64,000 nucleotides of DNA from assembly GCA_002633025.1 (NCBI GenBank), contig NMRB01001553.1, positions 11,642 through 75,641 of the forward strand. Reading direction: 5' to 3'. The position numbers were made by a program, and so were the translations under genes. This DNA is from Notospermus geniculatus. Lineage: Eukaryota; Nemertea; Pilidiophora; Heteronemertea; Lineidae. Shown here piece after piece: positions 55,943-64,000 of the stretch; position 1 is the first letter of the stretch, and each line of letters begins with the position of its first letter. The notes beneath the pieces are model-generated. The model was not told the DNA's origin, ran no database searches, and saw nothing but the letters and a program-made list of their open reading frames with translations.

Positions 55943-57140
55943 TCAACATCATCAGTTTGTAATTTAGAACAATTTTGCATCAACTTATTTCCGACGGCTT
56001 TGGTCCATTTTTTTATCAATGAGACTAGGGTTAAGCCTCGTTCACACGGGCACGCGTATGGCGTATAGCGTAACGCGAAGAGCGTAAAAATGCTTCTGGC
56101 TTGAGTCAATGAGCTGTCCATATGACTGGCGTCAAGGGGCGTATGCGTATAACCAAAAATAGATCTTTTTGGTATAACGTAGCATTAGTAACGCGCCCAA
56201 ATACCTCTGCAACAATTCGTTTTCTGACTGAAGCCCTGCAGGCATGCGCCTCTGTGGTTCTTTATCTCGTTTTGGACCATTTTGTCATGTTTTTGATCAC
56301 AATATTCTACCCTTTTTGGCTTCTGACTACTTTGGGAGAGCCAACTTATGTTGTTGGAACATCTTCTGCTACATCTGCTGCATCGTTATTGATACGTCAT
56401 CATTAACCTAGTACTGTCAACGTTTGGAATTTGGATGTTTGAAACTTGGACAATAAAGGTGTAGGGTACACCCATGATGCATCCTGACGCTTGAGTTCGT
56501 GTCTCGTTATTTGGTCACCACAATCAAACAGTATGTAAGTTTAGATACATGTATCGTGCATGGTAAACCGGGTGTCTACCTGCGTTCGACGATACGGTAT
56601 GACCTATAAACTCGCCAGCCCAGTGGCACGGCGTTCCGCGTTTTCGCTTTGCTCCACTTGTACCACCGGCTTCAAACGCCCAGCTCATCACTTCTGCTCG
56701 GAATGAGCAAAATGAATAAAACCTGATCTACAGCTAGTTTTTCACCCTAATAAAATCATAATCGTACTTTCAAGTTTAGAAGTGTACCAAAACACCGAAC
56801 ACACCATGATTTTTAAACATTTATTCATTATTTTGTGTTACACTTTTTTGCGGTGGATTACACGTACCGACCGGGTATGGCTGTGCTTCGGTTTCGGTCG
56901 TTCCGGCAGAAATAGTTTCTATTTTAGAAGCAACCCCCGATGGACCAATCAGCTTTGTCGAATTTGATCACATGATTTTGTGAGTGTACACATAACCAAG
57001 TGCAACAAGGAGGCAGCGTTCTTAAATGACGTCATTCCTACGCGAAAAGAAGTACGGGGCACTGGCGTTTGAAGGCAGAGTTAGTAGGGTGAAACCGTCT
57101 GACCTCTGCGTTGGAGATTGTATATGACCCTCCAGACAGG
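55943..57140. repeat. Spacer F-G (class II)
   Basis: Counterpart of spacer D-E with a single poly(A)-containing module (AATAAA 56452-56457). No independent gene recognised. Confidence 0.8.
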
Positions 57141-57266
57141 AGATAATTTCTCTCTGGCCTTGATTATTAGTTCTACCGAAAATAGATAAATTAGATCTAT
57201 TTTTGGTTCTACCAATAGCCCGTGCAGTAGATATTTCGCGTCCTTGGATCGACCTCTCCAGTCAAC
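57141..57266 (+). promoter_or_regulatory. Leader and proximal region of copy G
   Basis: AGATAA at 57141-57146 follows CCTCCAGACAGG. Then come TTCTACC repeats and the conserved leader GATATTTCGCGTCCTTGGAT ending CCAGTCAAC-ATG. Nearly identical to the region before copy E (51458-51584). Confidence 0.45.
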
Positions 57267-59362
57267 ATGGAGTTTTCACTCGTACCTGGTTGGTTTCTTG
57301 TTGCTCTTGTATGCATTGCTTCATTCCATGGAGTACACACTGTCACTGTTAAAACAGATGTCGGCGATATCGTAGGATTTGAGGCAACCTGGGGGGACAG
57401 GAAACTGCAGAAATTCCATGGGATACCCTACGCAGAAGCACCCGTGAGGGATCTTAGATTCCGGGCTCCGGTTCCAAAGGCACCATTCACGGAACTTTTT
57501 CATGCTGATAAATTTGGCCCTTACTGTCCTCAACTAGGTGAGTGGCTGGAGAAAAACATTTTCGTCAGCAGTGAGGCACAAAATTTTGAGATGAGCGAGG
57601 ATTGTCTGAGTCTGAATATCTACGTTCCAAGCGGTGGTGAAAGTCAAAAGGCTGTGATGGTTTGGATTCACGGAGGCGGGTTCATAATGGGTGCCGGGAT
57701 GCAGTATGACGGATCCAAGATGGCTGCCGTGGCTGACGTCATCGTTGTCACCATTAACTACCGTCTCGGACTCCTCGGCTTCTTCACGACTGGAGACGAA
57801 AGTGCTTCCGGCAACTACGGTCTGCTTGATCAACAGTTGGCCCTAAAATGGGTGAACAGGAACATTGGTGCATTTGGTGGTGACAAAGACAGGGTGACTA
57901 TCTTTGGTGAATCAGCCGGTGCAGGTTCGGTGACCTGGCAGATGCTTGCACCCAGTAATGATGGACTTTTCCAACGAGTCATTGCCGAGAGTGGGACGGC
58001 TCTAGGCTTCTGGGCGTTCCCAGACCCAAAGACTGCTATTCAGTACACGGATATCCTAATTGAGAAACTTGGCTGTTCTTACACTGATTCGAGCCGAGTT
58101 GTCTCTTGCATGCAAGGCGTCCCTACCGATGACCTGCAGAGTACATGTACAACAACGAACTACCCTCACGCTGAATCACTTGGGGTTATGTTTCCAGCTG
58201 GGCCGCGAGTGGACGGAGTCCTCTTCCCCTATTCACCAAAATCGAGACTACCAAACGAACGGATGGAGGATCAGCCATTTTTCCGATCCCTAGACTTCAT
58301 CATAGGGGCAAACAGATACGAAGGGTCACCTTTCACCTCGTTTATGCTGGAGCCAGCCTGGAGCCAGACAAACCTCACTCTCTATGATGGGGTGCCGAAG
58401 GATTGGTTCCTTCAGTTTGCCAATTCTTGGACCGACGACGACGATGATCGTGTTGTGGAAGCTCTCTGGTGGCTTTACGCGACGTCAGTACTAGGCAACA
58501 CCAGAGACATGATGCGGGCCCAAGAACTTTTTGAGTTCATGGGCGACAGCATGTTTTACGACGGTACCAATAAATTTTTGAAACGCCATGCGGCTGGGAC
58601 GTCAGAGACTGGCGGATCGACCTTCATGTACAGTTTCCTACCGATGCCGAGTAAATTGGCCGGGTCGCTTGGTGACACCCTGTCACGTGAGCCGTGGGTG
58701 GACGGCGCCATTCACGGAGACGAGCTTGGCTTTCTTTTCGGTGGCGCCACACTCAAGGAAAATGAGGCAAAGATAGACGAAGGAGAACTCGCCCTGTCGG
58801 ACGCTATGATCGCCTACTGGACGAACTTCGCGAAAACTGGGTAAGTGGTGTCCGAATCATTTGATTTTGTCGATGGACTGCTGTGAACCCACGGCGTGTT
58901 TTCGGAAAGTCGTGTGCAAGTGTGCAGTTAGGCTTCGTCACGACCTGTTCACCCATACAGAGCCGAGTTGAGATGTCGTTTCTGCAGTTTGGGTTTTCGC
59001 TTTGGTGTCACAGTGAAACTCGGTTGCAGATCCAATCTTACTTGATGTACTCCATGTACACAGTCTCTTGTTCTTGTGACCACATTACGGTCATCTTGTC
59101 AACTTAGTCTATATCTGTCTTATCATTCAGTGATCCAAACCAGCCCACACCGGTCCCCCGTCAGTGGCCTCAGTACAAAGTCGGAGAGGAAGAGTTCATC
59201 GAATTCGACATCAAGAACAGACAACTCGATGTGAGGATCAATGCATTCTACAGAAACAGATACGCGAGTTTCTGGCATGACGTCATGCCGTTGATAGCAC
59301 GCCCTCTGGTGGAGACAGCAGTACCTCCAAAAGACAAGTCGTCAACGAAGACTGAACTTTGA
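57267..59362 (+). CDS. Carboxylesterase type B, copy G (intact; two exons)
   Basis: Second intact member of the array. Exon 1 57267-58840 (donor GTAAGT) and exon 2 59131-59362 (acceptor ATCATTCAG) give 601 residues. Key positions: signal peptide 1-24, HGGGF 135-139, Ser216 in GESAGAGS, Glu352 in NRYEGS, His483 in IHGDELGF, disulfide pairs Cys87-Cys113 and Cys270-Cys281, sequon at Asn369, C-terminal KTEL. It differs from copy C mainly around residues 90-103 (GEWLEKNIFVSS), at 291-298 (QSTCTTTN, two residues longer, with an extra Cys) and at 363-367. Such loops border the active-site gorge in this family, so substrate preference may differ. Exon 2 has private changes (LDVRIN, PKDKSSTKTEL). AATAAA at 59765-59770 may end the transcript. 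Confidence 0.93.
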
Positions 59363-60300
59363 TCAACATCATCAGTTTGTAATTTAGAACAATATTGCAT
59401 CAACTTATTTCCGATGGCTTTGGTCCGTTTTTTATCAATGAGTGATTAGATAATATTGCGTCTCGTAATTTTTTCCAATGTATGACACTCGGTGATTTTC
59501 AAAAGTGATGTGCGGCTCGGTGTATTTTCTGACACACAAGGCATAGGCCTACTGTTCACTATTCATATCATATGAAACACGTTAATTTGAAGAGTTGCAA
59601 ACCAGCAGGAAATCTCATCATCCATCGTGACTGATGGTCGGATGTTTAGACGTTCGACATTCCACTGCCGCCGAAATTCCTGATCAGATCACACAACGTG
59701 ACGTCATCTTTTTGCGACCGTTGATCGCCGATACCGTCTTTGCCATTTTAAAAGGTCTGAAAGCAATAAAAGGAGTGCATTTCAATTGTTTTTCTCTTGC
59801 CATGTATCACTTGTCGTCCATTGTCTATACTTGTGTGTCTGAGGACGGCTTTCCACTGGAGTGTTTCCGTGCGCGCAAACGCCCGAAAATCATTTTTTTC
59901 CGCGCCGTGACCAACGCCGTGGAAAAAACAATGCTTTCGAGCGCCTGCCACTCGAAGATCGCGTGAAAGGCTAAGAATCCATTCACGCGATTTTCGAGCG
60001 GCGCGATGCCACATCCTTTGTCCGTGACCAACGGCGCGGAAACAAACAATGCTTTCTAGCATCTGACGCTCGAAAATTGCGTGAATGGACAGCCAACCTT
60101 CAGGCGGCCGTCCATTGCAGCGTTTCCATGCGCGGAAACACTCAAAAGCATTGTTTCCGTGTCGTTGTTCACGGCACGGAAACAAACAATGCTTATCAAA
60201 CAGTATGTAGGTTTAGATATGGTGCATAAAAAACCGGCAGTCTACCTGTGTTCGAAGATACGATATATGACCCTCCAGACAGGAGATAATTTCTCTCTAA
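59363..60300. repeat. Spacer G-H, class I part
   Basis: Homologous to spacer C-D without its MITE (empty site at ~59969). Contains the same GCGCGGAAACAAACAATGCT and inverted GCGGAAAC words. AATAAA at 59765-59770. Confidence 0.75.
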
Positions 60301-60374
60301 CTAGGCCTTGATTATGAGTGCCACCGATAGCCTGTGCAGTAGATATTTCCGCGTCCTTGGGTCGACCTCTCCAG
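60284..60374 (+). pseudogene. Orphan esterase leader
   Basis: AGATAA, CTAGGCC, CCACCGATAGCC and GATATTTCCGCGTCCTTGGG then TCGACCTCTCCAGT match the leader of the other copies. The CAAC-ATG and all coding sequence are absent; unrelated sequence starts at 60375. Copy H has its own second leader at ~61340-61406. This is probably the remnant of a ninth unit or of a rearranged H promoter. Confidence 0.6.
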
Positions 60375-60703
60375 TATCGATGTCTGTGTTGCCGACTAAA
60401 ACGCGAAAGATGGATAGTTTCGGTCGAGGTGAGCCAGTTTAAGTAAATTCGAGGATGATCTAGTGATAATTTGCAATAGAACAAGCCGAAATATAGGTGC
60501 TGAAGGAGTGTTGTTTCTTTGTTTGAAGTGGAAATGTTCGTAGTGTAGGCCGGTTGTTTGATTGACCGCAGTTTCCACGGAGAGTGACACTTGAACTTTT
60601 CCACTTCAAATGTAAAATCGACTACGTAATTCCAATTAAGGAAGCTTTAGATTAATAGACGATAAACTGGAGGTCATCCTCGGCATGGTCTAAGTGTGTA
60701 TAC

Positions 60704-60773
60704 CTTTCATCTTCGGTACATTTGGTCCCCGCTTTGGAGTTGACATCTTCAACATTTGTGACACAGCCGCCAT
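60704..60773 (-). CDS. Possible first coding exon, antisense (unrecognised)
   Basis: Reading minus: an ATGGCGGC start (60773) in a YY1-like context (GAACATGGCGGC), coding MAAVSQMLKMSTPKRGPNVP, then KMK and a donor AAAG-GTATAC at 60704/60703. The CpG-rich, CCGCCATGTT setting resembles the 5' end of a housekeeping gene. No partner exon or family is recognised, so it may be a transported promoter fragment or chance. Confidence 0.2.
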
Positions 60774-60870
60774 GTTCCCACTCGGAGCACAGTGCTGCCA
60801 CTTGAAAAACTCGGCGAATGCGCTGACGATTCTCCACGGTGAGAGGGGTACCTTCAAAAATACCGAGTTT

Positions 60871-61262
60871 CGGCCTGATCGGACATCCAATATGGCCGCC
60901 AAGTGGCGTAACCTGAAAATCATCCAAGTGCTATAACTCAGGAACGGCTCGACCCAGAGTGCTCAAACTTGATATTTACCTCACTCTAGATGACCTTTAG
61001 AAGCACGTCAAAGTTCGGCCGGATTAAACTTCCAATATGGCCGCCAGGTGGCGTAACCCGAAAATCATCAAATGTGCTATAACTCAGGAATGACTTGACC
61101 CAGAGGGCTCAAATCTGCTATGTGGCTCCCTCTAGATGACCTTTATTATGTGCATGTGAAGTTTTGGCCCGATCGGACATCCAATATGGCCGCCAGGTGG
61201 CATAACTCAAAAATCATTGAAGTCCTGCAACTTGGGAATGACTTGACCCAGATTGCTCATAA
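60871..61262. repeat. ~147-bp tandem repeat, 2.7 copies
   Basis: CCAATATGGCCGCC occurs at 60887, 61032 and 61181 (periods 145 and 149). Each is followed by AGTGGCG/AGGTGGC, AAAATCAT, TATAACTCAGGAA-type and GACCCAGAG words. Located between the orphan leader and copy H. Confidence 0.85.
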
Positions 61263-61406
61263 CTGACATGGATCATTTCATTGTGTGTCGTTCTTTGTGC
61301 TTTTTGTTGGATATAGGCCATGTATTGATTGTTACATGTAGTTCTACCGATAGCCCGGCGTGCTGTAGATATTGTCGGCGTCCTTATATGGACGTCTCCA
61401 GTCAAC

Positions 61407-64000
61407 ATGGAATTTTCACTCGTGCCAGTTTGGTTTCTCGTTGCTCTCGTCTGCATTGCTTCATTCCATGGAGTACACACTGTCACTGTTAAAACAGATA
61501 TCGGCGATATATAGTAGGCTTTGAGGCAACTTGGGGGGACAAGAAACTGCTGAAATTCCACGGGATACCCTACGCAGAAGCCCCCATGGGGGATCTTAGA
61601 TTCCGGGCTCCGGTTCCCAAGGCGCCTTTCACGGAACCTTTCCATGCTGATAAATTTGGCCCTTACTGTCCTCAATTAGGTGAGTGGCTGGAGAAAAACA
61701 TTTTCGTCAGCAGTGAGAAACAAAATTTTGAGATGAGCGAGGATTGTCTGAGTCTGAATATCTACGTTCCAAACGGTGGTGATAATCAAAAGGCTGTGAT
61801 GGTTTGGATTCATGGAGGCGCATTCACGATGGGTGCCGGGATGCAGTACGACGGATCCAAGATGGCTGCTGTGGGTGACGTCATCGTTGTCACTATTAAC
61901 TACCGACTTGGTCTCCTCGGCTTCTTCACGACTGGAGACGAAAGTGCTTCCGGCAACTACGGCCTGCTTGATCAGCAGTTGGCTCTAAAATGGGTGACCA
62001 GGAACATTGACGCTTTTCGTGGTGACAAACACAGGGTGACTATCTTTGGTGGATCAGCCGGTGCAGGTGCGGTGACCTGGCAGATGCTTGCACCCAGTAA
62101 TGATGGCCTTTTCCAACGAGTCATTGCCGAGAGTGGGACGGCTCTAGCCTACTGGGCGTTGCCAGACCAAAAGATTGCTATCCAGTACACGGACATCCTA
62201 GCTGAGAAACTTGGCTGTTCCAACAGTGATTCAAGCCGAGTTGTCTCTTGCATGCAAGGCGTACCTGCCGATGACCTCAAGAGTACAACGGGGGGTTACC
62301 CTCATACTGAATCTCTTGGGCGGATGTTTCCAGCTGGGCCGCGAGTGGACGGAGTCCTCTTCCCCTATTGACGGATCCAAGATGGCTGCTGTGGGTGACG
62401 TCATCGTTGTCACCATTAACTACCGACTTGGTCTCCTCGGCTTCTTCACGACTGGAGACGAAAGTGCTTCCGGCAACTACGGCCTGCTTGATCAGCAGTT
62501 GGCTCTGAAATGGGTGACCAGGAACATTGACGCTTTTCGTGGTGACAAACACAGGGTGACTATCTTTGGTGGATCAGCCGGTGCAGGTGCGGTGACCTGG
62601 CAGATGCTTGCACCCAGTAATGAAGGCCTTTTCCAACGAGTCATTGCCGAGAGTGGGACGGCTCTAGCCTACTGGGCGTTGCCAGACCAAAAGACTGCTA
62701 TCCAGTACACGGACATCCTAGCTGAGAAACTTGGCTGTTCCAACAGTGATTCAAGCCGAGTTGTCTCTTGCATGCAAGGCGTACCTGCCGATGACGTCAA
62801 GAGTACAACGGGGGGTTACCCTCATACTGAATCTCTTGGGCGGATGTTTCCAGCTGGGCCGCGAGTGGACGGAGTCCTCTTCCCCTATTTTCACCAAATT
62901 CCAGAGTACCAAACGAACGGATGGAGGATCAGCCATTTTTTCGATCCCTAGATTTTATCATAGGGGCAAACAGATACGAAGGGGCGCCTCTCATCTCGTC
63001 TATGCTGGAGCCAGCGTATAAAGCTCAGACAAACCTCAGTCTCTATGATGGGGTGCCGAAGGATTGGTTCCTTCAGTTCGCCAAGGAGTCTTTTACTGGC
63101 GACGACGATGATCGTGCTGTGGAAGCTCTTTGGTGGTTTTACGCGACGTCAGTGACAGGCAACACCAGAGACATGATGCCGACCCAACAGCTTTGTGAGT
63201 TCGTGGGGGACACCATGATTTACGACGGCACCAATAAATTCTTGAAACGCCACGCGGCTGGGAAGTCAGCGACTGGGGGATCGACATTTATGTACAGTTT
63301 CCTACCGATGCCAAGTAAATTGTCCGGGCCGCTTAGTGACGCCATGCCTGAGCCGTGGGCGGACGGCGCCGTTCACGGGGATGAACTTGGCTTTCTTTTC
63401 GGTGGCGCCACACTCAAGGAGAATGAGGCAAAGATAGACGAAGGAGAACTCGCCCTCTGTCTGACGCTATGATCGCCTACTGGACGAACTTTGCCAAAAC
63501 TGGGTAAGTGGTGTCCGAATCACTTGATGTCTTCGATGGGCTGCTGTGCTGTGAAACCCACGGCGTGTTTACGGACAGTCGTGTGCAATTCTCGGTGCAG
63601 TTTGGCTTCGTCACGACCAGTCCACCCATACCGAGCCTTGAATTGAGATGTCGTTTCTGTAGTTTGGGTATTAGCTTTGGTGTCAGAGTGAAACTCGGTT
63701 GCAGATCCAATCTTACTTGATGTACTCCATGTACACTGTCTCTTGTTCTTGTGACCACATTACGGTCATCTTGTCAACTTAGGCAATATCTGTCTTATCA
63801 TTCAGTGATCCAAACCAGCCCCTACCGGTCCCCCGTCAGTGGCCTCATTACAAACTCGGAGAGGAAGAGTTCATCGAATTCGACATCAAGAACAGACAAC
63901 TCGATCTGAGGATCAATGCGTTCTACAGAAACAGATACGTGAGCTTCTGGCATGACGTCATCCCGTTGATTGCACGCCCTCTACTGGAGACAGCAGTACC
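61407..64000 (+). pseudogene. Esterase copy H, multiply disrupted (runs off window)
   Basis: Starts at 61407 with the usual signal peptide. A 2-bp insertion near 61511 creates a stop at 61512-61514. The next frame runs to a stop at the junction of a 520-bp tandem duplication (61850-62369 and 62370-62889). A +2 change after the second unit (~62890) restores the phase, since 520+2 is divisible by three. A further +2 (~63457, GCCCTCTGTCTG) shifts exon 1's end. The nucleophile motif reads GGSAG in both duplicate segments. Exon 1 ends 63503 (donor GTAAGT). Exon 2 starts 63806 and is cut by the window end, within its final ~37 bp. Not able to encode an active enzyme. Confidence 0.93.
61850..62889 (+). 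repeat. 520-bp internal tandem duplication in copy H
   Basis: GACGGATCCAAGATGGCTGC starts both units (61850 and 62370). The units differ at only about six positions, so the duplication is recent relative to divergence among gene copies. It repeats the segment with NYR, the nucleophile Ser and the Cys270-Cys281 region. Confidence 0.95.

Overview
This is a metazoan nuclear sequence: genes have GT-AG introns, intergenic DNA is dense in short foldback elements, and no operons or ribosome binding sites are seen. A lin28-type zinc-knuckle exon, a tandem carboxylesterase family, frequent TAGGCCTA-like words, heterozygous-looking duplicated blocks and N-joined contigs suggest a marine invertebrate deuterostome (echinoderm, hemichordate or amphioxus). 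That placement is inference only.

Region 1-21 kb is almost gene-free. It holds foldback or MITE-like elements (389-894, 6246-6476, 7058-7556, 9680-9917, 11024-11156, 11222-11395 and others), a family of ~125-bp hairpins with a shared core (7.9, 12.2, 12.3, 16.0, 16.8 and 17.3 kb), tandem repeats (10.8 and 18.2 kb) and one tRNA-like SINE head (14.8 kb).

Region 21.4-22.8 kb carries the last coding exon of a LIN28 homologue (plus strand), with a let-7 seed match 1.1 kb after its stop. Region 23-28 kb returns to repeats, with a dimeric CRE/CCAAT promoter-like module at 23.26-23.37 kb and a 625-bp tandem duplication at 25.0-26.2 kb.

Region 28.3-39.2 kb is dominated by a two-copy block (28298-32474 and 35865-39227, the second interrupted by 688 N). 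The copies differ by foldback insertions, so this is either a segmental duplication or two haplotypes laid end to end. Between them is a 152-residue open frame with a signal-peptide-like start (34230-34688).

Region 39.2-64 kb is a head-to-tail array of eight copies (A-H, all plus strand) of one type-B carboxylesterase gene. Each complete unit has a conserved 5' leader, a ~1.57-kb exon 1 (signal peptide, HGGGF oxyanion loop, GESAG nucleophile, Glu and His), a ~270-340-bp intron and an invariant 232-bp exon 2 ending in a KDEL-like -KTEL tail. Only C (45139-47276) and G (57267-59362) are intact, predicting ~600-residue ER-luminal esterases. A and E are interrupted and carry single-n assembly joins, B is 3'-truncated, D has an internal deletion, F has a frameshift plus a nonsense codon, and H has frameshifts and a 520-bp internal duplication. 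Spacers fall into two homologous classes, so the array grew by duplication of multi-gene units, and later MITE insertions can be dated against empty paralogous sites.
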